Below, one piece after another: positions 51,976-63,185 of a stretch of 64,000 nucleotides of DNA (position 1 is the stretch's first letter; each line of letters begins with the position of its first letter). A program made the translations under genes and the position numbers. This DNA is from Umboniibacter marinipuniceus (GTDB lineage: Bacteria > Pseudomonadota > Gammaproteobacteria > Pseudomonadales > DSM-25080), in NCBI RefSeq assembly GCF_003688415.1, contig NZ_REFJ01000001.1, positions 602,645 to 666,644 on the forward strand. The letters are read 5' to 3'. The notes under the pieces are model-generated. The model was not told the DNA's origin, ran no database searches, and worked only from the letters and a program-made list of their open reading frames with translations.

Positions 51976-54831
51976 CTATTGAATCGGCTGTCCCCAGCGA
52001 TCCAGCACAAGCGGCTCCCCAAGTTGCTCAACAAGCGCGTCGTATTGCGTAGCCTTATCACCCACAATAACGTACAGCAGTTGATCTTTCGCTAAGTACT
52101 GATTTAACAGTTCGCTCACACGGTCTGTGGTCATGTTAGCAACACGGGTCTGGCGGGCGGCCACATAATCGCTTGGGCGATGGTAGCGGGCCATCTCAGA
52201 TAACATCCCCGTCTTCTGGCTTAGACTTTCGTAGGCACGTGTTTGCGACTTAATCAGAATATTCTGCGTGGTGGCTAAGTCGGCGTCAGTAAACTGAGCC
52301 TCATAGCCCTCAATGAGCCCCCTAAATACATCCATTGCCTCTGAGGTAACGTTGGCGCGAACACTGCTGTAGGCTAGCGTAGGCCCATTGTAACGGCCAC
52401 CATAAACGGCGGCGTAAGCACCGTAGGTGTAGCCCAGTTGAATACGCAGTGTTTGAAATAGCTGGGCACTACTACCGCCGCCTAAGCGGTTGATTGCAGC
52501 CTCCAAATCAAAGGCGTCCGTTGAGTAAGATGATGGGCCTTGAGTACCCATGAACAGAACCGATTGCTTCGCCTCGGGTAAGTCTACGAACACCCAGTTA
52601 GGTAGTTCGGTTCGCGGCGCACTAATTGCCTCGTTCAAAATATTACTGTGGGAGGCAGAATCGCTATGCCTAGTCCAGTTGCTGAACTGCTGGTTAAAGG
52701 CTGTTTGAATACGCTTACTATCAAGGTCTCCGGCAACACTCAAGGACGCGTTATTCGGCTGGACAGCTTGCTGGTAAAAGGCCTGTACGTCATTCAGTTC
52801 AATACTAGCAACCGAGTCTAATGTACCCACAGTGGGCGATGCCGCACGGAACTCTGCCGGGTAGAGGGTAGCAAACGTAGCGCGCGAAGCGATGCTATTC
52901 GGCGAGGTTTCGCTGGCTTGAATACGCGTGAGTGTTTGCTGTTTCAAACGGTTGAAATCGGCTTCGTCGAAACGCGGCGATTGCAGCATTTCGGAAGCAA
53001 TGGCTAGGGTTGCTTCGAAGTTACGGGCCAAACCACTTCCTCGAACTACCATGCCGTCCATGGACGAGCTGATGCTTAATGAGGAGCCCAGTAGACCGAT
53101 ATCGTCTTCAAGTTCTGCTGGGGTTCGCATTGCGGTCCCTTCGTTCATCAAACTTGCCGTGAGCGCATTGATACCGTATTGGCCTTCCGCTTCTTGCCAA
53201 ACGCCACCAGGAATAAATAATTCGAAGTTAAATAGCGGAAGCTCATTGGATTCAATGCTGAGCAGTCTCACGCCGTTGTCGGCGATGGCGTCATGAACGG
53301 TTGGGGTCTGGATCTCAGGCATTGGCCCCAGCGGTGGCTCGCTTCGATCATGCACAGTAGGCGTGCGTTCGTAGTCCGCTTCGCTATCATCAAAGCTTGG
53401 CTCGGCTCCGGCGACAATAGCCTCTTCTTTAATTCCAGCGTCTACCGAACCTGTCAGCACTAGCTCAGGCGAGGCCTTTGGAACAACACTGGTGTAAACA
53501 GCATTGGCGCCCTTTACGTAGGTGTTATAAACACGAAGCACATCTTCACGACTCACGGCTTGAATGCGCTGGATATCCGTTTGGAAGTAACCAGGATCAC
53601 CCGCGTATTCAGCGTAAGTGGCAAGTTGGAATGCTTTGTTCAAAACCGATGAAACGCCCTGATAAAAGGACGTCTCTAATCCTGCTTTAATACGCTCAAG
53701 ATCGCGATCATCAAAACCATTTTGTTCGAAGTCGGCAAGGGCGCGCTCAAGTGAGGCGTTGATATCATCGAGCACAACGCCGGCATTACCGCGGACAGCA
53801 ATGGAGAATTCACCGGCGAGTTCACTGCTATTTTGGCTGGCGCGTACACTTGGTGCTAAACCATCGTCTTCCACAATGTGACGGTAGAGCGGCGCTCGTT
53901 TGCCATCGGCAAGCAATTGCGCCAAGGCTTCTAGGGCATAGCTGTCGGGGTGGTATTCTTCAACCGTTGGAATGGTGATGCGTAGTTCTGGCAAGCGAGC
54001 GAAATTATCGAGGTGTGAAAGACGCACCGATTGCTCCAACGTCACAGGCATAGGGGCTAAGTCACTAATGTCTTGACCCGCAGGAATTTCACCAAACCAA
54101 GTTTCAACTAGCGCTTTGGTTTCCTCAATATCAATATCGCCAGCAATGACCAGCGTGGCATTCGAAGGACCGTAATAGCGATCATAGAACTCGCGAACAT
54201 CGGCTAGCGTAGCTGCTTGTAAGTCTTCGAGCTCGCCAATCACGGTCCAGGAATAGGGGTGGCCGGCCGGATAGAGCGCACGGCGGATGATGGCTCCGGT
54301 ATGACCGTATGGCTGATTATCTACGCGCTGACGTTTTTCGTTTTTAACGACTTGCTTTTCGCGTTCAAGCGCGGATTCAGTGACGGTGTTAATCATGTAG
54401 CCGAAGCGATCGGAATCAATCCACATGAGCTTTTCCAACGCGTCCTTGGGAACGACTTCGTAATAGATGGTGCCGTCACTCCAGGTGCCGCCATTACGTG
54501 ACCCACCTAACTCTTCAATCATTTGTCTATTGGCGCCGCGGGGTACGTTTTCCGAATCATTGAACGCCATGTGCTCGAACAGGTGAGCGAAACCGGTCCG
54601 ACCGGTCTCTTCGCGCGAGGAACCCACGTGGATAATGGTTGCAGCCGCTACAATCGGGTCAGAATTGTCCCGATGGAGAATCACATTCAAGCCGTTATCA
54701 AGTTGGTAGTATTCGTAGTCAAGCGTTAGCTCATTACTTGGTTGGCTGTTGGCCGCGGTATTTGAGGTGTCGGTGGGTGAGCAGGCAGTGGCTATTGCGA
54801 CCGCCATGAATCCAACAAACAAGTGTTTCAT
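51976..54831 (-). CDS. M16-family zinc peptidase lipoprotein (two-repeat, pitrilysin-like)
   Basis: About 951 residues with lipobox ATAC near residue 17. The N-terminal repeat has the inverted zinc motif HLFEHMAF (HxxEH) after GRTGFA, and the third ligand Glu in REKQVVKNEKRQR. The C-terminal repeat (about 500-950) lacks the metal site, as expected for the family's inactive half. Landmarks such as YYEVVPKDALEKLMWIDSDR and RFDEADFNRLKQQTLTRIQA are present. It probably degrades peptides in the periplasm or at the outer membrane. The start is the ATG with AAGGGA upstream; a TTG lies two codons earlier. Single gene. Confidence 0.92.
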   Translation of the reverse strand: MKHLFVGFMAVAIATACSPTDTSNTAANSQPSNELTLDYEYYQLDNGLNVILHRDNSDPIVAAATIIHVGSSREETGRTGFAHLFEHMAFNDSENVPRGANRQMIEELGGSRNGGTWSDGTIYYEVVPKDALEKLMWIDSDRFGYMINTVTESALEREKQVVKNEKRQRVDNQPYGHTGAIIRRALYPAGHPYSWTVIGELEDLQAATLADVREFYDRYYGPSNATLVIAGDIDIEETKALVETWFGEIPAGQDISDLAPMPVTLEQSVRLSHLDNFARLPELRITIPTVEEYHPDSYALEALAQLLADGKRAPLYRHIVEDDGLAPSVRASQNSSELAGEFSIAVRGNAGVVLDDINASLERALADFEQNGFDDRDLERIKAGLETSFYQGVSSVLNKAFQLATYAEYAGDPGYFQTDIQRIQAVSREDVLRVYNTYVKGANAVYTSVVPKASPELVLTGSVDAGIKEEAIVAGAEPSFDDSEADYERTPTVHDRSEPPLGPMPEIQTPTVHDAIADNGVRLLSIESNELPLFNFELFIPGGVWQEAEGQYGINALTASLMNEGTAMRTPAELEDDIGLLGSSLSISSSMDGMVVRGSGLARNFEATLAIASEMLQSPRFDEADFNRLKQQTLTRIQASETSPNSIASRATFATLYPAEFRAASPTVGTLDSVASIELNDVQAFYQQAVQPNNASLSVAGDLDSKRIQTAFNQQFSNWTRHSDSASHSNILNEAISAPRTELPNWVFVDLPEAKQSVLFMGTQGPSSYSTDAFDLEAAINRLGGGSSAQLFQTLRIQLGYTYGAYAAVYGGRYNGPTLAYSSVRANVTSEAMDVFRGLIEGYEAQFTDADLATTQNILIKSQTRAYESLSQKTGMLSEMARYHRPSDYVAARQTRVANMTTDRVSELLNQYLAKDQLLYVIVGDKATQYDALVEQLGEPLVLDRWGQPIQ

Positions 54832-55046
54832 ATCCAAAGTCCCTTTCTAAAAATCGCAAAGGACTAAACATAGCGCTAAAGGCGGTTGGGCTCAAATTAG
54901 TTTTTAGTGGCGGGGTACCATGGCCAGCCTAAGTTCCAGCAATTTGTTAACTCGCAGGGAAGTATCTAGCGAAGTCTTGCTGCTAGCCCGCCAGATTGAT
55001 CAGAGCGGAATACGCTCTGACCTTAGCAGGTTATCTGGCCTCGGAA

Positions 55047-55295
55047 CTAAGCCGCTTTGTACTTATTGATCATAGTGATCATTTCATCTTTTAGATAAAG
55101 CCGCTTTTTCTTCAGCGACTCAAGGTAGTCATCGGCGGTATTTTCGACCCCGTCTTCAATCCGAATGATCTCATCGTCCACGTCATGATACTCGTGAAAT
55201 AGTTTCGAAAAGTGTCGGTCATTCATCTTTAAGTGGTGAATCGCTTCTTTATGTTGAGGTACATCGTTGACTAAATTATGGCGCTCAATATTCAT
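55047..55295 (-). CDS. YdcH-family (DUF465) small coiled protein
   Basis: An 82-residue, highly charged helical protein beginning MNIERHNLVNDVPQHKEAIH. HLKMNDRHFSKLFHEYHDVD and LKKKRLYLKDEMITMINKYK are the DUF465/YdcH signature; the family forms small helical hairpins. AGGG lies before the ATG. Function unknown. Confidence 0.85.
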   Translation of the reverse strand: MNIERHNLVNDVPQHKEAIHHLKMNDRHFSKLFHEYHDVDDEIIRIEDGVENTADDYLESLKKKRLYLKDEMITMINKYKAA

Positions 55296-55554
55296 GCACA
55301 ATCCCTATGTAAATTCGGTAAATGTAATATGTGTGGTTTGCTCAAATTAAGCATCTTGCGCGCTGCCTCTAACATTTTTCGAGCTAACAACCACAGCCTT
55401 CGCATTGTCTACCACACCCTTTAACTGTAGTTGAGTACAGCGGATTTGCCGCGTTCCATTTGCTTGCTCTATTGATGCTGGTGACTCAGCAGCAAATAGC
55501 GATAGCTCTGATGATCTTGTGCTGTTACACCGCTTAGCTCTGAGAACTGCACCC

Positions 55555-55669
55555 TGACAGATCTTAGCGATGCTCACTGACAGATTTTAGCGACGCTCAC
55601 TGACAGATTTTAGCGACGCTCACTGACAGATTTTAGCGATGCTCACTGACAGATTTTAGTGATGCTCCC
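55555..55669. repeat. Five-copy 23-bp tandem array upstream of katG
   Basis: The hexamer TGACAG recurs at 55555, 55578, 55601, 55624 and 55647, exactly 23 bases apart, inside units of the form TGACAGATTTTAGCGAYGCT plus CAC. No spacers lie between units, so it is not a CRISPR array. The rest of the gap from 55296 to 55789 holds no convincing gene. The array ends about 120 bases before katG and could be regulatory, or a set of transposase-binding repeats left by a lost element. Confidence 0.9.
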
Positions 55670-55759
55670 TCTTTCTATAGTTTTTAGCTATCAGATTAAT
55701 GATGTTAATTGATTTAATGTTTTTTCATCCCGCCACTACACTTACTGGGTAATGTTTAA

Positions 55760-57982
<2,223 letters not shown>

Positions 57983-58057
57983 TATCATGACTAGGTTGAT
58001 CACGGGGGCTAGCTAGTAGTTAGCGCTTAACCTTCTTCAACACGTAGCACCCATTAG

Positions 58058-58088
58058 AAAGGTCACAGCATTCGCTGTGGCCTTTTTT
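58058..58088 (+). terminator. Rho-independent terminator after katG
   Basis: GGTCACAGC and GCTGTGGCC form a nine-base stem with one wobble and a four-base loop, flanked by AAA and a TTTTTT run. Confidence 0.85.
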
Positions 58089-58185
58089 GCGTTACTACAA
58101 AGAGAAACTGCCAGGAAACGTCATAAATTCATTGCGATACATCGCCCTAAACGGTCCATTAACTCATTGGGGTTAGTCATGATTT

Positions 58186-58239
58186 CATTACATTATGTAA
58201 TGCTGGCTTGACATGTAAGGTTTTCATGACATAATGTCA
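58186..58239 (+). promoter_or_regulatory. Promoter with overlapping palindromic operators for the membrane protein/XRE operon
   Basis: A -35 box TTGACA (58208-58213), a 16-base spacer and a -10 box CATAAT (58230-58235) can be read directly. A perfect palindrome CATTACATTATGTAATG (58186-58202) lies just upstream, and TGACATAATGTCA (58227-58239) covers the -10 box. The XRE protein of the operon is the obvious candidate to bind them (inference). Confidence 0.7.
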
Positions 58240-58314
58240 CACATGCCCGACAAAAAACGGGAAATTTAGTGAGTCAGTGTGACTCTCCCCCAAAGCTAAA
58301 ACGAGGATGTATCA

Positions 58315-58716
58315 ATGGATATGATCAGTAAAGTTAAAAACTGTATGCCGAAGTTCGCACTATCAATGGGATTGTTTCTAATCCTGATGGCCATTCAGTC
58401 AGTGACAATGGCAACCTTTGAATTATCACTGGTGCCTAAAGTAATCATCACGTTGATTCCTATATTGCCGCTGTTTTGGGCGTTTGCGATATACCGCCGC
58501 TACTATCTGCGCCAGGATGAATATATGCGCGGTCGCATAGGTGAAGCTTTTATGTGGATACTGGCCACGCTCTGCTTTGTTTCTTATACCTACGGCATGC
58601 TGATGTATAAGTTTGAGATTCCAGCTATCAATCCGGCTTTCATCCTGCCGGTGGTATTTGGCTGTCATGGACTTGTTGTAGAGCTATTGGTAAAGCGAGA
58701 TAGTCATGAAGAATAA
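58315..58716 (+). CDS. Four-helix membrane protein in XRE operon
   Basis: A 133-residue protein with helices at about 13-32, 40-58, 80-97 and 103-124, and a short cytoplasmic loop YRRYYLRQDEYMRGRIGEA. It resembles unnamed small membrane proteins that are regularly found next to short XRE regulators. Its last ten bases overlap the XRE gene. Function unknown; a membrane partner for the regulator is inference. Confidence 0.75.
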   Translation: MDMISKVKNCMPKFALSMGLFLILMAIQSVTMATFELSLVPKVIITLIPILPLFWAFAIYRRYYLRQDEYMRGRIGEAFMWILATLCFVSYTYGMLMYKFEIPAINPAFILPVVFGCHGLVVELLVKRDSHEE

Positions 58717-58924
58717 GATCAAGGTGCTTCGGGCCGAGCAAGATTGGTCCCAGGAAGCCCTAGCGAAACGCTTGGGTGTATCAAGGCAGGCAATTAATGC
58801 ACTGGAGCGAGGCAAACACAGTCCATCACTTCAGCTAGCGTTCGATATTGCTCATGTATTCAGTGTCGATATCACGGATGTCTTTATTCCCGAGGTATCA
58901 GAGCTTCCTGTCACAGAGGAGTGA
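58706..58924 (+). CDS. Short XRE-family transcriptional regulator
   Basis: A 72-residue protein that is almost only a helix-turn-helix: IKVLRAEQDWSQEALAKRLG, then VSRQAINALERGKHSPSLQL and AFDIAHVFSVDITDVFIPE. It belongs to the small YozG-like group and overlaps the membrane protein gene by 11 bases. It probably represses its own operon through the palindromes around the promoter at 58186-58239. Confidence 0.88.
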   Translation: MKNKIKVLRAEQDWSQEALAKRLGVSRQAINALERGKHSPSLQLAFDIAHVFSVDITDVFIPEVSELPVTEE

Positions 58925-59081
58925 CGTATCGTAGAACCGCTGTGAGAGAGCGGTTCTATACAAGCCCGCTAAGTTTTATCGCCGTGGCGTATTCCCCCAC
59001 CTATTGCCCCCATTAGGTTACGCCACAGTGATACCTCCAGAATCTTTCTCCCTAGTCTGTTTAGCTATTGCTGCTGGTTTT

Positions 59082-59159
59082 GCCGTGCTAGCTTCGAGCT
59101 TTTAGATAGTTATTAACTTCGCCCTGCTAGCTTCGAGCGTTTGGATAGTTATTGGTTCT
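59082..59159. repeat. Two 39-bp direct repeats in the leader region of the S9 peptidase gene
   Basis: Copies at 59082-59120 and 59121-59159 share CTAGCTTCGAGC and TAGTTATT with a few differences. The gap from 58925 to 59286 otherwise holds no gene that I can see and should include the peptidase promoter. Confidence 0.8.
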
Positions 59160-59286
59160 GCCAACAGCGTGAGGATATCTCCAGTCAAAGTCATTGACCT
59201 TGCCTGTAGCACCTTGCGATGATAGGTGAGTAAAGTGTCCGCGCAAGCTGCGCAACAACACGATGAATCGTGAAAAAGGAATTGCT

Positions 59287-61461
59287 ATGAATTATTTTGG
59301 ATTACGACCGTTGGCGCTGGGTATCGGTGCCGTGTTTTTTCTAGGAGCCTGCACGCCAGGTTCAGAAACGTCGCCAACAACGATGTCGAAAAGTCAGTTA
59401 AGCGAACTTCCCAATGCCCCGTATGCATCTCAACGTGAGCACGAGTTTAGTCATCACGGTATCACGGTATCGGACCCGTGGAATTGGCTTCGCGATAGCG
59501 ACTACCCTACCGTTGATGACCAAGATGTGCTGGACTACCTCAACGCCGAAAACGCCTATTTTCAAAGTTGGTTACAGCCGCAAGCAGCGTTAACCGATAC
59601 ACTTTTTGAAGAGTTCAAAGGTCGCCTAGATGAGTCGGAGTCCTCGGTGCCGTGGGTGTCAAACGGCTACGAATATTCTTGGGTTTATGAAGAGGGCGAG
59701 GAGTATCGTACTTACTTGCGTAGAGATTTAAGTGATCCCGAAGCGCAGGCCGAAGTGTTCTTGGATCAACCAGGTCTAGCTGAATCCTATGAATACTTTG
59801 TGATGGGTGGATATAGTGTTTCCGATGATAACCGTTACTTAGCCTACTCCTTCGACACCTCAGGTGATGAACGTTACACCGTTCGAGTAAAAGACCTTGT
59901 AAGTGGCGAGTATTTGGATGATGTGATCACCGATACGAATGGTAGCGCGCAGTTTATGAAGGATGGCTCGTTAGTTTATGGCCTCCTAGAAGAGGGTAAG
60001 TGGCGAACCCAGTCTATTAATCGCTACGAGCTTGATTCAAATGCGAGCACTGTCCTGCTGGTGGAATCCGATGACAGCTTCTTCCTTGGCTTTGGTTCGT
60101 CTTCCGATGGGGAGTATTTGTTGTTGGGCTCTGGTCAGGGTGCGGTGTCGGAATACTATGCACTTTCACAGAACAACTTAACGGCCAAACCAATGCTGTT
60201 GGCTTCGCGCTCAGAGGGTTTCTCGTACACCGTAGATCACGCTCATGGTGACTTCTGGATTTTAGCGAACGACCAACACGTCAATTTCCGTATGGCAAAA
60301 GTTGCGGACACTAACCCTAGCTATGAAAACTGGGAAACTGTAATTGCAGGAAGTGACGCGGTCTATCTTCGCAGCTTTCAACCCTTCAATGACTTCATTG
60401 CTATCAAACAGTCCGTTAATGGTTTAGAGCAAATTCACGTTAATGGCTACGATGGCTCGTCACATGAGATCGTATTTCCTGAAGATGTCTTCACGGCTTC
60501 TATTGGCAATAACCCTGAGTTCGATCAGCGCCACCTTCGCCTTAGCTACAGTTCCATGGTCACTCCGTCAACGGTGTTTGACTATCAGCTAGACGAACAA
60601 AGCCTAGAAACGCGGAAAGTCGCGGACATTCCGTCTGGCTACGATAAGAGCCGCTACGAAACGAAACGCTTAATGATTACGGCTAGAGATGGCGCTGAAG
60701 TACCGGTGTCTATGCTTTATTTGAAGGGCACTGAGCTCGATGGCAGCAATCCGCTTCATCTATACGGTTATGGTGCCTATGGCTCGGGCATGTCACCGCG
60801 TTTTTCAACCACTAACTTATCTTTGGTAGATCGCGGTGTGATCTATGCTATTGCGCATGTGCGTGGTGGAGATGAGATGGGCTACCAGTGGTATCTGGAT
60901 GGCAAGCTTGAAAAGCGAACTAACACCTTTAATGATTTCATTGACGTAGCACGTGGCTTGATTGCTCAGAATTATACCGCAGCTGGGAATATAAGTAGCT
61001 CGGGCCGTTCTGCTGGTGGTGAGCTAATGGGGGCGGTAGTTGTTCAAGCTCCCGAACTTTGGAGTAGCGTGATTTTAGGTGTGCCTTTTGTAGATGTACT
61101 CAATACTATGCTTGATGCAACCTTGCCGCTAACACCACCTGAGTGGAGCGAGTGGGGTAATCCTATTGAAGATAAGGCGGCATTTGAATTACTTCAGAGC
61201 TACTCACCCTATGACAATATTGAGGCGCGCGATTACCCATCGATGTTAGTCACCGGCGGTTTGAATGATCCACGTGTGACCTATTGGGAACCGGCCAAAT
61301 GGACGGCGGCAATGCGTCACTATAAGACCGACGATAATCTGTTAATGATGCGGATGAACATGGGTGCTGGGCACTTCGCTAACAGCGGTCGTTATGGCCG
61401 TCTGCGTGATTATGCCGAGGAATACACCTTCATTCTGATGTCCCACGGTATTACTGAGTAA
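59287..61461 (+). CDS. Prolyl oligopeptidase-family (S9) lipoprotein
   Basis: About 724 residues. I start at the ATG that follows AAAAAGGA by six bases; an ATG 24 bases upstream has no ribosome site. The lipobox is LGAC (Cys near 22). A beta-propeller occupies about 75-430 (RYLAYSFDTSGDERYTVRVK). The catalytic domain has the nucleophile Ser in SSGRSAGGELMGAVVVQAPE, the Asp in TGGLNDPRVTYWEPAKW and the His in GAGHFANSGRYG. It is a post-proline endopeptidase, here exported. Followed by a clear terminator. Confidence 0.92.
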   Translation: MNYFGLRPLALGIGAVFFLGACTPGSETSPTTMSKSQLSELPNAPYASQREHEFSHHGITVSDPWNWLRDSDYPTVDDQDVLDYLNAENAYFQSWLQPQAALTDTLFEEFKGRLDESESSVPWVSNGYEYSWVYEEGEEYRTYLRRDLSDPEAQAEVFLDQPGLAESYEYFVMGGYSVSDDNRYLAYSFDTSGDERYTVRVKDLVSGEYLDDVITDTNGSAQFMKDGSLVYGLLEEGKWRTQSINRYELDSNASTVLLVESDDSFFLGFGSSSDGEYLLLGSGQGAVSEYYALSQNNLTAKPMLLASRSEGFSYTVDHAHGDFWILANDQHVNFRMAKVADTNPSYENWETVIAGSDAVYLRSFQPFNDFIAIKQSVNGLEQIHVNGYDGSSHEIVFPEDVFTASIGNNPEFDQRHLRLSYSSMVTPSTVFDYQLDEQSLETRKVADIPSGYDKSRYETKRLMITARDGAEVPVSMLYLKGTELDGSNPLHLYGYGAYGSGMSPRFSTTNLSLVDRGVIYAIAHVRGGDEMGYQWYLDGKLEKRTNTFNDFIDVARGLIAQNYTAAGNISSSGRSAGGELMGAVVVQAPELWSSVILGVPFVDVLNTMLDATLPLTPPEWSEWGNPIEDKAAFELLQSYSPYDNIEARDYPSMLVTGGLNDPRVTYWEPAKWTAAMRHYKTDDNLLMMRMNMGAGHFANSGRYGRLRDYAEEYTFILMSHGITE

Positions 61462-61472
61462 GAGAAACTAAA

Positions 61473-61505
61473 CAGTGGGTCTACGGCCCACTGCTTCCTT
61501 CTTTT
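61473..61505 (+). terminator. Rho-independent terminator after the S9 peptidase gene
   Basis: A perfect seven-base stem CAGTGGG and CCCACTG with a seven-base loop, followed by a pyrimidine-rich CTTCCTTCTTTTG, 12 bases after the stop codon. Confidence 0.75.
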
Positions 61506-61545
61506 GATTAGTGAAACACTGCAGGATAGTGGAACCTCTTCTGGG

Positions 61546-61602
61546 TTAGCGCGTTGCAAAGCGTGCTAGCTTCTATATTAGCGCGTTGCAAAGCGTGCTA
61601 GC
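61546..61602. repeat. 25-bp direct duplication of the 3' end of the Crp/Fnr gene
   Basis: TTAGCGCGTTGCAAAGCGTG plus CTAGC occurs at 61546-61570 and again at 61578-61602. The second copy is the last 25 bases of the Crp/Fnr gene, stop codon included; the first copy lies just beyond the stop, seven bases away. Confidence 0.95.
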
Positions 61603-62225
61603 GCTTCAACGTCAAGCACCTCAATACTACCGTATTGCAATCTAATTAACCCTTCGTTAGCCAGCTTGTTTAAAGCGCGATGAACGGTGAGCACCGTAAG
61701 GCCCAAGTGGTCCGCAAGATCAGTTTGGCGAAGCTTTACCTGAAGTGAATCTTTTGCTACCGAAAAGTTGAGCAGTAATTTGGCAAGACGTTGAGCCACG
61801 TTGAGATGGCGCAGATCGTCCATCAAATCCACACAGGTTCGTAATTTTTCGGCCAACATCGCAAGCATCACATCCTTTATGGCAGGGACTTGGTTGGCAT
61901 AGCGTTCGTAGCTATCGCGACTGACCTGAATAATTTCGCAGCCAGTGAGGGCTTCTACGGTATGACTTCTAGCGTACTGGGTGAATAGCGTGATTTCGCC
62001 AAAAATTTCGAACTCCCCCAAAACCTGAGTTAACAGGTAGTTGCCCTGCTTATCATAGTTCCCCACCTTTACGTTGCCATGGCTGATAATTGAAAAACCA
62101 GGTTTTTGCTCATCGCGTTCATGAATTACTTCGCCTTTTGAATAGCTAACACAGGGGCAAAACGCGGCGAGTGCCAGTAGGTGTTCGTTGGGAAGACGTT
62201 GTGGCGAAAGGTTTGGGGAAATCAT
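61578..62225 (-). CDS. Crp/Fnr-family transcriptional regulator
   Basis: About 215 residues from the ATG giving MISPNLSPQRLPNEHLLALA; an upstream in-frame start adds a non-conserved tail. The cyclic nucleotide-binding-type domain has GEVIHERDEQKPGFSIISHG, then GNVKVGNYDKQGNYLLTQVL and GEFEIFGEITLF. The C-terminal HTH reads LRQTDLADHLGLTVLTVHRA, LNKLANEGLI. There is no Fnr cysteine quartet. It is divergent from a hydroxylase gene and may regulate it; the ligand is unknown. The 3' end is duplicated just past the stop. Confidence 0.9.
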   Translation of the reverse strand: MISPNLSPQRLPNEHLLALAAFCPCVSYSKGEVIHERDEQKPGFSIISHGNVKVGNYDKQGNYLLTQVLGEFEIFGEITLFTQYARSHTVEALTGCEIIQVSRDSYERYANQVPAIKDVMLAMLAEKLRTCVDLMDDLRHLNVAQRLAKLLLNFSVAKDSLQVKLRQTDLADHLGLTVLTVHRALNKLANEGLIRLQYGSIEVLDVEALARFATR

Positions 62226-62314
62226 GGCTACTCTGAAAACTATACAATGATATATTTTATAACACAGTCTCAGGATAGGATGACAGCTCAAACCAAGTTA
62301 ATGAGTTGGCTGTT

Positions 62315-63151
62315 ATGAAAATTGAACTAATTATTCTCTTCATCTTTGCGGGGTTCGCCATTCTTGAGGCTTGGCGAGGTAAGTTGTTTCGTCGCGACGG
62401 TGAAGTGAGTGATGATGCCCGAGTTGAAGCAATTAGCACGTTACTTGTGGTTGCAGTGACTCAGCCAACTATCATCTTTACCGTCAGTTATGTGTTGGGT
62501 TCAATTCTGCCCGAATATCGTGACGCGCTTGTCGGCACCGCTATTATCTTCCAGATTTTGTTGCTGCTGGTGTTTGATGACATGATGCAATATTGGTGGC
62601 ATAGGATGTCTCACACCTTTATTCCTTTGTATAAATTACACCGTGCTCATCATAACGGTAAGTACATGAGTATCCGGATTGTCTATCGTAATAACATCTT
62701 CTACTACGCCATGATGCCATCGCTGTGGCTTTCTGGAGTGCTCATCTATTTGGGATTCGGCGAAGTTTATGCGGTCTATTTGGTGGTGAAGATGACGGTG
62801 ATTTATGGGGCACACTCGGAATGGAAGTGGGATCGCTTTCTCTATAGCCGGCCTTGGTTGAATCCGTTCACGTGGGTGATTGAGCGTACAATTTCCACTC
62901 CCTCAACCCATTCGGCCCACCACGGTCTTGATCCAAGTGACGGCATCACCACCTTTAAGGGTAACTATGGCAATCTACTGTTCTTTTGGGATGTGCTGTT
63001 TGGCACGGCGAAGATTACCCGTAAGTATCCAGAGCGCTACGGTGTGTCCGGTATGCTGCGCGCAGATTGGAAGGAGCAGTTGATTTGGCCCTTGTATACA
63101 ACACCTCGAGCTAAGCAACCACGTCCGTCACCAAAAGAGTCTGACGCCTAA
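62315..63151 (+). CDS. Sterol desaturase/fatty acid hydroxylase family protein
   Basis: About 278 residues from the ATG giving MKIELIILFIFAGFAILEAW; a TTG three codons earlier is less likely. Helices precede the di-iron cluster: WWHRMSH (HxxxH), LHRAHHN (HxxHH) and THSAHHG (HxxHH), with a further H in YGAHSEWKW. It is a membrane di-iron oxygenase acting on a lipid of unknown identity, and a compact relative of the protein at 37276-38424. Divergent from the Crp/Fnr regulator gene. Confidence 0.9.
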   Translation: MKIELIILFIFAGFAILEAWRGKLFRRDGEVSDDARVEAISTLLVVAVTQPTIIFTVSYVLGSILPEYRDALVGTAIIFQILLLLVFDDMMQYWWHRMSHTFIPLYKLHRAHHNGKYMSIRIVYRNNIFYYAMMPSLWLSGVLIYLGFGEVYAVYLVVKMTVIYGAHSEWKWDRFLYSRPWLNPFTWVIERTISTPSTHSAHHGLDPSDGITTFKGNYGNLLFFWDVLFGTAKITRKYPERYGVSGMLRADWKEQLIWPLYTTPRAKQPRPSPKESDA

Positions 63152-63176
63152 ACGCTAAACGCTAAACGCTAAACGC
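63149..63176. repeat. Four copies of 7-bp TAAACGC starting at the stop codon
   Basis: TAAACGC occurs four times without gaps; the first TAA is the stop codon of the hydroxylase gene. It lies in the 34-bp gap between convergent genes. Confidence 0.9.
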
Positions 63177-63185
63177 GCGTAGCCG

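Noticed and set aside
55347-55577. A 76-codon minus-strand frame beginning in the 23-bp array
   Set aside because: The start lies within a repeat unit, there is no ribosome site and the translation resembles nothing I know.
55555-55669. Possible CRISPR array upstream of katG
   Set aside because: The 23-bp units abut with no spacers between them and no cas gene is present.
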